NCBI RefSeq assembly: GCF_018332455.1
Contig: NZ_BOPZ01000002.1
Location: forward strand, 161,567-225,566
Direction of reading: 5' to 3'
Length of the DNA stretch: 64,000 nucleotides
Source: Clostridium polyendosporum
Lineage (GTDB): Bacteria; Bacillota; Clostridia; Clostridiales; Clostridiaceae
A program made the position numbers and the translations under genes. Positions 35,916-45,351 of the stretch are shown piece by piece. Within the stretch, counting starts at the first letter, position 1, and each line of letters begins with the position of its first letter. The notes below the pieces were generated by a model, which made no database searches, was not told where the DNA came from, and saw nothing but the letters and a program-made list of their open reading frames with translations.

Positions 35916-37352
35916 ATGGCAACAAAAATAAAAATAGATCCAGTAACAAGACTAGAAGGACACTTAAAAATTGAGGTTGAGATAGATAGTACTAATAAGG
36001 TAATCAGTGCTTACAGCACGGGAAATATGTTTAGAGGGTTTGAAAAAATCCTAATTGGAAGAGATCCACGAGATTCTATACATATAACTCAAAGAATATG
36101 TGGTCTTTGTCCAGTAAGCCACAGTATAGCTGCAGTAAAAGCTGTAGAAGATTCTTTTAAATACACACCTTCTTTCAATGCAAAGCTTCTTAGAAACTTA
36201 ATTCAAGGTGGCAACTATCTATCTGATCATATCTTACACTTTTATCATTTAGCTTTGCTAGATTACGTTAAAGGACCAGCTAAAAGTCCTTGGACACCGG
36301 GATATAGTGGGGATTATAGATTAACAGATGCAGAAAACCAAGCTTTAATCGACAACTATTTAAAGGCTTTAGAAATAAGAAGAAAAGCCCATGAGATGAC
36401 AGCAATTTTTTCAGGGAAGATACCTCATGTTATGTCTATTGTGCCAGGCGGTGTAACAAAACAACCTACTAGTACAGATATAAATAAATTTAAGACATAT
36501 CTAAATGAAATAACAACTTTTATAGATAATCAATATATGAATGATTTAAATTTTATTGCTAATAAATATAGTGATTATTATAACATAGGTAAAGGATGCG
36601 GAAATTTACTAACTTATGGGGTGTTTGATATTGACACCAATGGGAATAATTTATTTAAATCAGGGATATATATAAATGGAAGTTACTATTCAATGGATTT
36701 AACGAAGATTAAAGAATATGCGAAATATTCCTGGTATACAGATGCTTCAGGCAATCTGCATCCATCAGTTGGGAAAACAGAACCATCTTACGGAAAAACT
36801 GGAGCATATTCATGGTTAAAAGCTCCACGTTATGATGGACAAGTATTTGAAGTGGGCCCATTAGCAAGAATGTTTATGAATAAAGAATACACTAGAGGTA
36901 TTTCTGTAATGGATAGACATATGGCTAGAGGACTTGAAACAAAGAAATTGGCACAGCAGATGTTAACATGGATTGATGGAGTGTCTACTTCAACTAATCC
37001 ATATAAGCAATTACCTTTGCCTACTTCAGGTACAGGAGTTGGATTAACGGAAGCACCAAGAGGCGCTTTAGGACATTGGTTGAATTTCTCTAACAAAGCA
37101 TTGACAAATTATCAAGTACTTACTCCTACTTGTTGGAATGTTTCTCCACGAGATGATATGAGTCAAATGGGCGCTTTAGAACAGGCATTAATTGGTGTCA
37201 CTATACAGGATATCAATCAACCTATTGAGTTGTTAAGAATTGTCCATTCCTTTGATCCATGCACAGGATGCTCAGTTCATGTTATAGACCCTGAAAAAAA
37301 TCTAAAGGCAAAATTTGTAGTATCAACTCCTAATCCTAATGGGGTTCTGTAA
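35916..37352 (+). CDS. hyaB: [NiFe] hydrogenase large subunit
   Basis: Catalytic subunit that holds the Ni-Fe(CN)2CO site, 478 residues. The four Ni-binding cysteines are Cys62 and Cys65 in RICGLCPVSH, and Cys449 and Cys452 in DPCTGCSVH. The other large-subunit motifs (EVGPLARMF, MARGLE, EAPRGALGHW) are present. A 23-residue extension after His455 (VIDPEKN...) is the peptide removed by the maturation protease after metal insertion. It has no signal peptide, so it is carried out with the small subunit through Tat. It overlaps the protease gene by one base. Confidence 0.96.
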   Translation: MATKIKIDPVTRLEGHLKIEVEIDSTNKVISAYSTGNMFRGFEKILIGRDPRDSIHITQRICGLCPVSHSIAAVKAVEDSFKYTPSFNAKLLRNLIQGGNYLSDHILHFYHLALLDYVKGPAKSPWTPGYSGDYRLTDAENQALIDNYLKALEIRRKAHEMTAIFSGKIPHVMSIVPGGVTKQPTSTDINKFKTYLNEITTFIDNQYMNDLNFIANKYSDYYNIGKGCGNLLTYGVFDIDTNGNNLFKSGIYINGSYYSMDLTKIKEYAKYSWYTDASGNLHPSVGKTEPSYGKTGAYSWLKAPRYDGQVFEVGPLARMFMNKEYTRGISVMDRHMARGLETKKLAQQMLTWIDGVSTSTNPYKQLPLPTSGTGVGLTEAPRGALGHWLNFSNKALTNYQVLTPTCWNVSPRDDMSQMGALEQALIGVTIQDINQPIELLRIVHSFDPCTGCSVHVIDPEKNLKAKFVVSTPNPNGVL

Positions 37353-37822
37353 TGAAAAACATAGCAGTTGTAGGAATAGGAAATATACTACTTAGGGATG
37401 ATGGAATAGGAATTCATGTCATTAACATGCTGCAGAAGGAACCACAGGAAAAGAATGTAGAGATTTTTGATGGAGGAACTTGTATATTTAGTTTAATAGA
37501 TATATTTGTAAAAAATCATAAGGTAATAATAGTAGACAGTCTAAAAGGGGGACATCCCCCTGGAACTGTCTATAAAGTTACACCTGAAGAGTTAGGTAGT
37601 TGTATAAAAGCTAATTCCTCTCTTCACGATGTACAGGTTCTAGATATTTTAAATAGTGTAAAACTGATGGGATACTCACCAGAAGTGATTATTATTGGAG
37701 TAGAACCAAAGGAAATATTTTATGATATGGATATATCCTCAACCTTAAGAGAACAAATACCTAAAATTATTGAAGTCATAAAAGAGGAATTAGGAAAAGA
37801 AGTAGGTGAGCACAGTGCATGA
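37352..37822 (+). CDS. hyaD: Hydrogenase maturation endopeptidase
   Basis: Cleaves the C-terminal extension of the large subunit once nickel is inserted. The 156-residue protein starts KNIAVVGIGNILLRDDGIG, the HyaD/HybD/HupD family signature; nickel-sensing residues expected in the family are Glu/Asp in LRDDGIG, Asp in EIFDGGT and His in SSLHDVQ. Translation starts in the stop codon of the large subunit gene (TAATG) and the end overlaps hypA by eight bases. Confidence 0.94.
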   Translation: MKNIAVVGIGNILLRDDGIGIHVINMLQKEPQEKNVEIFDGGTCIFSLIDIFVKNHKVIIVDSLKGGHPPGTVYKVTPEELGSCIKANSSLHDVQVLDILNSVKLMGYSPEVIIIGVEPKEIFYDMDISSTLREQIPKIIEVIKEELGKEVGEHSA

Positions 37823-38156
37823 AGTTTCTATTATGGGAGATATTTTTAACATTGTGAATGAAAATATAGTAAATTATAAGATGAAAAAAGTAAACAAAAT
37901 TCTTCTAAAAGTTGGAGAATTCACTTGTGTACAAGAAGATGCTCTTCAATTTGCTTTTGAAGCTTTCTCAAAGGATACAGTGGCGGAGGGAGCAGAGCTA
38001 ATTATAGACAGGGTAGAGGCTACTGCAAAGTGTAGTAATTGCGAAGAAATATTTAAGATAACCTTTGTTAATAAAATTTGTCCTAAATGTCAAACTTTTA
38101 GTAACAATATTGTTACAGGATATGAATTACTGTTGCAAGAGATAGAGGGGGAGTAA
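37815..38156 (+). CDS. hypA: Hydrogenase nickel-insertion protein HypA
   Basis: Nickel metallochaperone with a zinc site. In this family nickel binds the N-terminal amine and His2 of M-H-E, so the start must be the GTG at 37815, which gives MHEVSIMG; the GTG at 37806 would add three residues and destroy the site. The zinc site is CSNCEE and CPKCQ. Length is 113 residues. It delivers nickel to the large subunit together with HypB, encoded one base downstream. Confidence 0.94.
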   Translation: MHEVSIMGDIFNIVNENIVNYKMKKVNKILLKVGEFTCVQEDALQFAFEAFSKDTVAEGAELIIDRVEATAKCSNCEEIFKITFVNKICPKCQTFSNNIVTGYELLLQEIEGE

Positions 38157-38157
38157 A

Positions 38158-38820
38158 ATGAAACAGATTTTAGTAAAAAAGAATATACTTCAAACTAATG
38201 AAGAAATTGCTTTAAGAAATAAAGAAGTTCTATTAGAAAAAGGAATTTTTACAATTAATTTATTAGGATCACCAGGAGCAGGAAAAACTTCTGTATTAGA
38301 ACAAATTATAAAAAATTTAAAAGATAAAGTGAATATGACTGTAATTGAAGGAGACCTTTATACAACAAAGGATGCAGAGAGAATCGAAAGTCATGGAGTG
38401 CAAGTGATTCAAGTAAATACAGGAGGAGCATGTCATTTAGATGCTTCTATGATTGAAGAAGCTATGAATCATATAGATATTGAAGGGATGGATTTTCTTA
38501 TTATCGAGAATGTAGGAAATTTAGTTTGTCCAGCTTCCTATAACCTTAGTGAAGATATGAAGGTAACAGTCTTAAGTATAGCGGAAGGAAATGATAAACC
38601 CCTAAAGTATCCGTCTATGTTTCAAAGATCTGAAGTTCTTATAGTAAATAAAGTAGATTTAATAGAGTTTACAAACTTTTCAATGGATGAGCTGTACAAA
38701 GATATAAAGTCATTAAATGAAAATATAAAAATCTTTGAAGTGTCTTGTAGAACAGGACAGGGTTTAGATGAGCTGTGTGAATATTTTAAATCAAAGGTAT
38801 ATGAAAGAAGGGGGATGTAA
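38158..38820 (+). CDS. hypB: Hydrogenase nickel-insertion GTPase HypB
   Basis: SIMIBI-class GTPase that partners HypA in nickel delivery, 220 residues. It has the P-loop GSPGAGKTS, a metal-site [10 protein letters not shown] with Cys and His at the dimer interface, and the guanine-binding NKVD. The N-terminus has neither the His-rich store nor the CxxCGC motif seen in some HypB proteins, so nickel storage would have to lie elsewhere; the His-rich YmaF-like protein at 49045 is a possible candidate. GGGGGAG precedes ATG. Confidence 0.95.
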   Translation: MKQILVKKNILQTNEEIALRNKEVLLEKGIFTINLLGSPGAGKTSVLEQIIKNLKDKVNMTVIEGDLYTTKDAERIESHGVQVIQVNTGGACHLDASMIEEAMNHIDIEGMDFLIIENVGNLVCPASYNLSEDMKVTVLSIAEGNDKPLKYPSMFQRSEVLIVNKVDLIEFTNFSMDELYKDIKSLNENIKIFEVSCRTGQGLDELCEYFKSKVYERRGM

Positions 38821-38822
38821 TA

Positions 38823-38996
38823 ATGCCAAGTTTAGGATTACCTGAATTAATTGTTATTCTTGTTATAGCACTTGTTGTTTTTGGTCCAAAGAAACTGCCA
38901 GAGGTAGGAAGAGCTTTAGGATCATCTATTAAGGAATTTAAAAAGTCTGCGAAAGAAATTACCAATGATATCGAGAATAAAGAAAAGGATTCTTAG
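38823..38996 (+). CDS. tatA: Twin-arginine translocase subunit TatA
   Basis: A 57-residue protein: short N-terminal membrane helix ([15 protein letters not shown]), the invariant [14 protein letters not shown] hinge and start of the amphipathic helix, then a charged tail. This is a complete minimal TatA. Two bases separate it from hypB; TatC follows 24 bp on. With no separate TatB, this is the two-component TatAC type known from Gram-positive bacteria. Confidence 0.95.
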   Translation: MPSLGLPELIVILVIALVVFGPKKLPEVGRALGSSIKEFKKSAKEITNDIENKEKDS

Positions 38997-39020
38997 ATTA
39001 AGAATAGGAAGTGAAATATT

Positions 39021-39785
39021 ATGTCTAATGCAGATCAAGAAATGACCATCATTGATCATCTTGATGAATTGCGAAAAAGAATACTTATTTGTATTCTTTT
39101 TGCGTTTCTATTTTCCATTATAGCTTATACAAAATCATCAACAATTATATCTTTGCTAAAAGCACCTTTAGGAGATGTAGTGCTAGTTTTTATTACTCCT
39201 ATGGAAGGATTTATGACTAAATTAAAGGTAGCTTTATTAGGAGGTATGGTATTAGCGTCTCCTGTACTGTTTTTGCAAACTTTGTTGTTTATGTCTCCTG
39301 CTCTTTATAAAAAAGAGAAAATATTATTATTTTCTTGTTTACCTTTTATTATTCTTTTATTTTTTGGTGGAATATATTTCAGTTATCAATTTATACTTCC
39401 GACTACATTACAATATCTAATGAGTTTTAGTGACGAATCGATGAAACCAATGCTTTCAGCGGAAAAGTATTTTACCTTTGTAATAATGCTTACAATTGCA
39501 ATAGGAGCAATTTTTGAATTACCAATGATCATGCTTTTACTTTCTAAACTTGGAATTGTAAATTATGAGCTGTTAGCTAAGAGAAGAAAGTATGCTTTAT
39601 TAGTTATAGTAACTATTACCGCTGTACTGACTCCAACTCCAGATGCATTTACCCTTTTAGCTGTTGCAGTACCGCTTATATTATTATTTGAGATAAGCTT
39701 GGGAGTAATGTATTTATATCATAAAATTGCTGGTTCTAGGAGAAATGAAGATGAAGAAGTTAGTGAGGAAATACATAATAGTTAA
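39021..39785 (+). CDS. tatC: Twin-arginine translocase subunit TatC
   Basis: Signal-binding core of the Tat translocase, 254 residues and six membrane helices. Early MTIIDHLDELRKRI, central FMSPALYKKEK and FEISLGVMYLYHK match the family; the Glu of the HLDELR segment that contacts the twin arginine is present. The C-terminal tail is charged and overlaps the start of hypF by 35 bases. Presence of tatA-tatC inside a hydrogenase operon points to dedicated export of the HyaA/HyaB dimer. Confidence 0.95.
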   Translation: MSNADQEMTIIDHLDELRKRILICILFAFLFSIIAYTKSSTIISLLKAPLGDVVLVFITPMEGFMTKLKVALLGGMVLASPVLFLQTLLFMSPALYKKEKILLFSCLPFIILLFFGGIYFSYQFILPTTLQYLMSFSDESMKPMLSAEKYFTFVIMLTIAIGAIFELPMIMLLLSKLGIVNYELLAKRRKYALLVIVTITAVLTPTPDAFTLLAVAVPLILLFEISLGVMYLYHKIAGSRRNEDEEVSEEIHNS

Positions 39786-42021
39786 AGGCATAGTCCAAGG
39801 AGTAGGATTTAGGCCATTTGTTTATAATGAAGCAATTAAAAACAATCTTACTGGTTGGGTAAAAAATACATCTGAGGGTGTATGTATTGATATAGAAGGA
39901 CAAGAAAGAGAGATAAATGTTTTCTTAGAAGAACTAAATAACAACTCTCCTATACTTTCTAAAATAGAGGAAATTTGTGTACAAGATAGATCTTTACAAT
40001 ATTATAAGGAATTTATAATTGATAGAAGCTGTAAAGATACGTATGGTACCACTTTTATTTCTCCAGATGTAGCAATTTGTAAAGATTGTGAAAAGGAGAT
40101 AACAGATTCAAACAATAGAAGATATGAATATCCTTTTACTAATTGTACAAGTTGTGGACCGAGGTTTTCTATAATAAAAAAGTTACCTTATGACCGCTCA
40201 ATGACAACAATGGGAGTCTTTAAAATGTGTTCTGATTGCAGTGAAGAATATGAAAGCCCTATAGATAGACGATTTCATGCTCAACCAAATGCTTGCAATA
40301 TATGCGGTCCTAAAGTCTGGTTAACAGATAAATATGGAAACTTCATAGAAAGCACGGAACCTATAAAGAAAGCTAGACTTTTACTTAAGGAAGGGAAAAT
40401 CATTGCTGTAAAGGGGATTGGTGGATTTCATCTTATCTGTGATGGAAAAAATGAAAAAGTAATTCAATTATTAAGGGATAGGAAGGGAAGATCATCAAAA
40501 CCTTTTGCACTTATGATGAAAGACATAGAAACAATAAGAAGCTATTGTTATGTAAATGACCTAGAGGAAAGAATTCTTATTGGAATTAGAAGACCTATTT
40601 TATTACTAGATAAGAAAAATGAACAATTACCTAATAAGATAGCTTTTAATAATAATAAGTTAGGAGTAATGCTTCCATATACTCCTCTCCATCACCTTTT
40701 ATTTGATGAGGAGCTAACTGTTTTAATTATGACCAGTGCCAATGTAAGTGGACTGCCTATAATATATAAAAATGATGAGGCTTTAGAAAGTCTAAAAGAT
40801 GTTGTAGATTATTTTTTACTGCATGATAGAGAAATACATGTACCTGTAGATGATTCTGTTTCTAGAGTTGTTTTAGGGAAAGAGTGTGTAATTAGGCGTT
40901 CAAGAGGATATGCACCAGCTGCCGTAAGAGTAGAAGATATAACTGAAACCTTAGCTTGTGGAGCAAATTTAAAGAACAGTTTTTGTATATCAAAGAAACA
41001 GTTTGCATTTTTAAGTCAGCATATAGGAGACTTAGAAAATTTAGAGACTTATAAAAGTTTAGAAAATAATATTAAGCATTTTAAAAATATATACAATATT
41101 CAACCCAAGTTAATAGCTCATGATTTACACCCGAATTTTTTATCAACGGATTTTGCACAGAAAGAAGAGGGCGTAAAAGTTCCTGTACAGCATCATCATG
41201 CACATGTAGTAAGTTGTATGGTAGAAAATAAGATAAACACGAAGGTAATAGGAATTGCCTTTGATGGTACGGGATATGGAACAGATGGTAAGATTTGGGG
41301 AGGAGAATTTCTGATCTGTGATTATTTAAATTTCGAGAGAGTGGGGCATTTAAAGTATGTAAAGATGCCAGGAGGAGATGCAGCGGCTAAGGAGCCTTGG
41401 AGAATGGCGCTTAGTTACATATATCATGTTTATGGAGATGAGTTTGATATAAATATGGTACATGATGTATCTGAAAGAGATATAAAAAACATAATTATGA
41501 TGTTAAAACACAATATGAACTGCCCCGAGACGTCTAGTATGGGAAGATTATTTGATGCTGTATCTGCATTACTAGCATTCAAAAGAAAAATTACCTTTGA
41601 AGGAGAGGCAGCTATTGAATTAGAGATTTTAGCAGATTTAAATGATGAGAGGTTATATAGTTATGGCATTGACACGGTTAATGGAGTTTATATAGTAAAT
41701 ACAGATCTCATCATAAGAGATATTATAAAAGATATGAAAAATCAGGTGAGTACGAATATTATAGCCAAGAGGTTCCATAATACTGTAGTGGCTTTTTCTA
41801 TAGAAATATGTAGATTAATTAGAAATAAATATAATATAAGTTCAGTAGTTTTAAGTGGAGGGGTATTTCAAAATGAGATTCTTTTAAAAGGATTATATAA
41901 AGTACTTATGAAAGAAGGATTTGAAGTATATACCCATGGAGAGATTCCTTGTAATGATGGAGGAATAGCAGTAGGACAATTGATGATTGCAAACTATAAA
42001 TATAAAAACAGGGAGGAATAA
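39751..42021 (+). CDS. hypF: Carbamoyltransferase HypF
   Basis: Makes the thiocarboxamide on HypE from carbamoyl phosphate, the source of the cyanide ligands. Domains in order: acylphosphatase (GIVQGVGFRPFVYNEA), zinc fingers (CKDCEKE, CTSCGPRF, CSDCSEE, CNICGPK), YrdC-like (IAVKGIGGFHLICD), and Kae1-like with HHHAH, FDGTGYGTDG and late VVLSGGVFQNE. ATG 39751 is chosen over 39745 and TTG 39727 because AGGAG sits nine bases before it. The full 756-residue length is present. Confidence 0.95.
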   Translation: MKKLVRKYIIVKGIVQGVGFRPFVYNEAIKNNLTGWVKNTSEGVCIDIEGQEREINVFLEELNNNSPILSKIEEICVQDRSLQYYKEFIIDRSCKDTYGTTFISPDVAICKDCEKEITDSNNRRYEYPFTNCTSCGPRFSIIKKLPYDRSMTTMGVFKMCSDCSEEYESPIDRRFHAQPNACNICGPKVWLTDKYGNFIESTEPIKKARLLLKEGKIIAVKGIGGFHLICDGKNEKVIQLLRDRKGRSSKPFALMMKDIETIRSYCYVNDLEERILIGIRRPILLLDKKNEQLPNKIAFNNNKLGVMLPYTPLHHLLFDEELTVLIMTSANVSGLPIIYKNDEALESLKDVVDYFLLHDREIHVPVDDSVSRVVLGKECVIRRSRGYAPAAVRVEDITETLACGANLKNSFCISKKQFAFLSQHIGDLENLETYKSLENNIKHFKNIYNIQPKLIAHDLHPNFLSTDFAQKEEGVKVPVQHHHAHVVSCMVENKINTKVIGIAFDGTGYGTDGKIWGGEFLICDYLNFERVGHLKYVKMPGGDAAAKEPWRMALSYIYHVYGDEFDINMVHDVSERDIKNIIMMLKHNMNCPETSSMGRLFDAVSALLAFKRKITFEGEAAIELEILADLNDERLYSYGIDTVNGVYIVNTDLIIRDIIKDMKNQVSTNIIAKRFHNTVVAFSIEICRLIRNKYNISSVVLSGGVFQNEILLKGLYKVLMKEGFEVYTHGEIPCNDGGIAVGQLMIANYKYKNREE

Positions 42022-42024
42022 GAG

Positions 42025-42243
42025 ATGTGTGTAGCAGTTCCAGCAGAAGTAATAGAAATTATGGGTTCTGAAGCTTTAGTGAATTTTGGAGGAGTAAAAA
42101 AGAAAGTAAATATAGATTTAGTAGAAGACCTGAAAGTTGGAGAATATGTGCTTCTTCATGCAGGTTGTGCAATGCAGAAAATAGATAAAGAAGAAGCAGA
42201 AAATACCTTGAAATTGTTTGAAGCGTTAGCTGAAAGTGAATAA
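42025..42243 (+). CDS. hypC: Hydrogenase assembly chaperone HypC
   Basis: Binds HypD and carries the Fe(CN)2CO unit to the large subunit through its N-terminal cysteine. The 72-residue protein starts MCVAVPAEV, with the essential Cys2 and the usual AVP turn, and contains the conserved EYVLLHAGCAMQKID segment. Three bases separate it from hypF. Confidence 0.95.
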   Translation: MCVAVPAEVIEIMGSEALVNFGGVKKKVNIDLVEDLKVGEYVLLHAGCAMQKIDKEEAENTLKLFEALAESE

Positions 42244-42261
42244 GCTAAGGAGAGTTCTAAA

Positions 42262-43359
42262 ATGAAGTATTTAAAGGAATTTAGAAATGCAGAGTTAGTT
42301 AAAGAGATGTTAAAAAAACTTTCTATAAAGGAAGATAAAGTTATAACAATAATGGAAGTATGCGGGACACATACTATGTCTATCTTTAGAAGTGGAATAA
42401 GGGATTTATTACCTTCTAATATTAAATTAATTTCAGGACCAGGATGTCCAGTGTGTGTTACATCTCAAGGGTATATAGATACAGCTATAGAACTAGCTAA
42501 AAGACCAGATATTATGATTGCTACTTTTGGAGATATGCTTAGAGTTCCTGGTACAAAGAGCTCTTTACAAAAGGAAAAAGCATTAGGGAGAAATATTAAA
42601 ATGGTGTATTCTCCGCTAGATGCTGTTGAACTTGCAAAGGAAAATATTGATAAGGAAGTGGTGTTTTTAGGAATAGGCTTTGAAACCACTGCACCTACCA
42701 TTGCATTAAGTGTAGAAAAAGCTTATCAAGAAAATGTGAGGAATTACTCAGTACTGCAATCTATAAAGACAATGCCAGCAGCCATGAGGCAGTTAGTTTT
42801 AGATGAGGAGCTTAAGATTGACGGCTTTCTATGTCCAGGACATGTAAGTACGATTATAGGGGTTAAGCCTTATGAGTTCTTAGCATCTGAGTTTAATGTA
42901 CCAGCAGTGGTAGCAGGTTTTGAATCTGGTGATATAGTAATGGGAATACATGAGCTGATAGAAATGATTAAGGAAAAGAAGTATGGAGTAAAAAATCAAT
43001 ATACTAGACTTGTACAATATGAAGGAAATACAAAGGCTTTGGCTATGATAGATAAAGTATTTGAAGTAACAGATAGTGTATGGCGTGGCTTAGGTAAAGT
43101 AGAGAGTACAGGTTTAAGATTAAAGGAAAAATACAGTTTATTCGATGCAGAAAAGAAGTTAAATATAAAAATAGCAGATAATAAAGTGAAAACAGGTTGT
43201 ATTTGTGGAGAGATTCTTAAAGGGAAAAAAACTCCTCCTCAATGTAGGCTATTTGGTAAGGTATGTAATCCACTGAATCCTGTAGGTGCTTGCATGGTTT
43301 CTGAAGAGGGAACTTGTGCTGCTTACTATAAATATAAAGGTATAGAGGGGGAATTATAA
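42262..43359 (+). CDS. hypD: Hydrogenase maturation scaffold HypD
   Basis: Iron-sulfur scaffold on which the Fe(CN)2CO moiety is assembled, 365 residues. Motifs are MEVCGTHTMS, SGPGCPVCVT, GIGFETTAPT and CPGHVSTIIG; the C-terminal [4Fe-4S] ligands are in GCICGEI, QCRLFGKVC and NPVGACMVS. All catalytic and cluster cysteines are in place. It overlaps the next gene by one base (TAATG). Confidence 0.95.
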   Translation: MKYLKEFRNAELVKEMLKKLSIKEDKVITIMEVCGTHTMSIFRSGIRDLLPSNIKLISGPGCPVCVTSQGYIDTAIELAKRPDIMIATFGDMLRVPGTKSSLQKEKALGRNIKMVYSPLDAVELAKENIDKEVVFLGIGFETTAPTIALSVEKAYQENVRNYSVLQSIKTMPAAMRQLVLDEELKIDGFLCPGHVSTIIGVKPYEFLASEFNVPAVVAGFESGDIVMGIHELIEMIKEKKYGVKNQYTRLVQYEGNTKALAMIDKVFEVTDSVWRGLGKVESTGLRLKEKYSLFDAEKKLNIKIADNKVKTGCICGEILKGKKTPPQCRLFGKVCNPLNPVGACMVSEEGTCAAYYKYKGIEGEL

Positions 43360-44039
43360 TGCATATTCCAGATGGATATATAGGGTTGGAGACAGCTGTT
43401 CCTTTTATAGGTATTATGGTTTCTATATGGAGAAAGGCTCTTAAGAAGATAAAAACTACATTAAAGAAAAAACACATACCTGTTCTTTCTATTGGAGCAG
43501 CTTTTTCCTTTACTGTTATGATGTTTAACGTTCCGCTTCCGGGTGGAAGTTCTGGTCATGCTGTAGGCGCTGTTTTATTAGCAGTGTTATTAGGTCCCTG
43601 GGCAGCCTGTATAGGGGTATCGTTAGCTTTAATAATTCAAGCTCTAGTATTTGGTGATGGAGGAATATGGGCAATAGGTGCTAATAGTTTTAATATTGCT
43701 TTTGCTATGCCCTTTGCTGGTTATTGCACATATAAATTAATAAGAGGTAGTGCAGAGTCTTTATCTAAAAGAGACCTTCTTGCTGCAGCGGTCGCAGGAT
43801 ATGTTGGATTAAATATTGCTGCTTTACTTACGGCTTTAGAGTTTGGAATACAGCCATTGTTATTTAAGGCCGCTGACGGTACACCTCTTTATAGTCCATA
43901 TCCACTATGGATTTCAGTACCAGTTATGATGTTTGAACATTTACTTATTGGAGGTCCTATTGAAGGAGCAATAACAATGCTTGCTTATTTATATGTAGGA
44001 AAGAGCAATCCAAATTTGATAGATATAAAAAAAGTATAA
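43359..44039 (+). CDS. nikM: Nickel ECF-type importer, substrate-binding membrane subunit
   Basis: CbiM/NikM family protein, 226 residues with about six or seven helices. It begins MHIPDGYIG; in this family the N-terminal amine, His2 and a later His (VPLPGGSSGHAVGA) coordinate the metal, so the start is fixed. Nickel, not cobalt, is inferred because all neighbours are hydrogenase maturation genes and no cobalamin genes are near. It works with the NikN, NikQ and NikO-like products that follow. Confidence 0.93.
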   Translation: MHIPDGYIGLETAVPFIGIMVSIWRKALKKIKTTLKKKHIPVLSIGAAFSFTVMMFNVPLPGGSSGHAVGAVLLAVLLGPWAACIGVSLALIIQALVFGDGGIWAIGANSFNIAFAMPFAGYCTYKLIRGSAESLSKRDLLAAAVAGYVGLNIAALLTALEFGIQPLLFKAADGTPLYSPYPLWISVPVMMFEHLLIGGPIEGAITMLAYLYVGKSNPNLIDIKKV

Positions 44040-44072
44040 ATTTGAGTAAAACTGTTTTAGGAGGAAATTTGT

Positions 44073-44390
44073 ATGAAAAGAAAGTGTAAAAATTTATGGA
44101 CTGCTCTTGGAACATTGATTTTATTATCTCCTTTAGGTATGTTGGCGCCTGGGACTGCTTGGGGGGAGTGGGGCTCCGATGAACTTATAAAAATGACTGG
44201 ATTTGTACCAAAAGGGTTGCAAAAATTATCAGAGAGTTGGAAATTTACACTTTTCCCTGACTACAGCATATTTACCTCTGAAAAGGGATTTTCTGCTCAG
44301 GCTTTAGCATATATTTTTTCAGCTGTAGTTGGAGTAGCATTACTAATTATATTTATAAATTTATTAGGAAAATTGCTGAAAGTAGAATAG
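44073..44390 (+). CDS. nikN: Nickel ECF importer accessory subunit (NikN/PDGLE-like)
   Basis: A 105-residue protein with two membrane helices: one near the N-terminus carrying LILLSPLGMLAPGTAWGEWG and one near the C-terminus (LAYIFSAVVGVALLIIFINLL). The LSPLGxLAPGTAWGEW pattern is found in the small membrane subunits beside CbiM/NikM. AGGAGG precedes the ATG. The exact subfamily name (NikN or NikL) is uncertain. Confidence 0.8.
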   Translation: MKRKCKNLWTALGTLILLSPLGMLAPGTAWGEWGSDELIKMTGFVPKGLQKLSESWKFTLFPDYSIFTSEKGFSAQALAYIFSAVVGVALLIIFINLLGKLLKVE

Positions 44391-44399
44391 AGAGGGCTT

Positions 44400-45347
44400 A
44401 TGAGTAGAGAAGTTACAATGCCTGAGTGGTTATTAGAAAAGTCTCCAGAGAATTACCAATGTTATAAAGGGAAAACTAAAAGTATAAAAAAGAATTTTGT
44501 TATTAGAACACTTAAACACCTATATGAAGTCATTAAAAATGATTTCTTAGCAGATGTGTATCATAGAAAAAATGGATTTTTACAAAAGTTAGATCCAAGA
44601 GTAAAAATTGTAACCTTTCCATTGTTAATAGCTTTCACAACGGTTGTAAGAAGCGTAAGTGTTTTAGCAGCAATATATTTATTTACATTAGCATTAGCTG
44701 TAATATCAAAACTTCCTATGATGAATTTTATTAAAAAAATAGGAGTGATAACAGCTTTATTTACCTTTTTAATGACATTTCCAACGATGTTTAATATTGT
44801 TATTGATGGAGAGGTTCTTTTTAGTATTTACCAATTAGAAAAAACCATAATGATATGGGGATTTAATATTCCTTCTAGTTTATCAATCACTAAACAAGGC
44901 CTTACTGCAATGGCTATTTTAATTTTAAGAGTAAGTATTTCTACATCCCTAGGTTTTCTTTTGTTTTTTACAACTCCGTGGGTAAATATAATGAGAAGTT
45001 TAAGCTTAATAAGGATTCCACAAATTTTTATTACAATGTTAGATATGTCATATCGGTATGTTATGGTGTTAATCAAAAGTTCTCTTGAAATATTTCAAGC
45101 AAGAAAAATAAGGATTGTAGGTAAAGTAAGTTATATAAATAATAAAAAATTTATATCTAATTCTATAGGCACATTATTTGCTAAAAGTATGGATATGAGT
45201 ACAGATATTTATATGGCTATGCTATGTAGGGGATATAATGGAGAAGTAAAAACCATAAATATCTTGAAGTTAACAGTACTAGATTATATTTGGATATTTG
45301 GTATAGTAACATTTTTAGGCATCTGCATATTTATGAAGGGGATTTGA
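44400..45347 (+). CDS. nikQ: Nickel ECF importer transmembrane energy-coupling subunit
   Basis: CbiQ/EcfT family membrane protein of 315 residues with about five to six helices. LDPRVKIVTFPLLIAF early and the cytoplasmic coupling motifs MAMLCRGYNGE and the preceding ARKIR helix region are visible. An unusually long N-terminal cytoplasmic stretch (about 60 residues) precedes the family core. It couples the ATPase encoded next to the nickel-binding NikM. Confidence 0.9.
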   Translation: MSREVTMPEWLLEKSPENYQCYKGKTKSIKKNFVIRTLKHLYEVIKNDFLADVYHRKNGFLQKLDPRVKIVTFPLLIAFTTVVRSVSVLAAIYLFTLALAVISKLPMMNFIKKIGVITALFTFLMTFPTMFNIVIDGEVLFSIYQLEKTIMIWGFNIPSSLSITKQGLTAMAILILRVSISTSLGFLLFFTTPWVNIMRSLSLIRIPQIFITMLDMSYRYVMVLIKSSLEIFQARKIRIVGKVSYINNKKFISNSIGTLFAKSMDMSTDIYMAMLCRGYNGEVKTINILKLTVLDYIWIFGIVTFLGICIFMKGI

Positions 45348-45351
45348 ATTT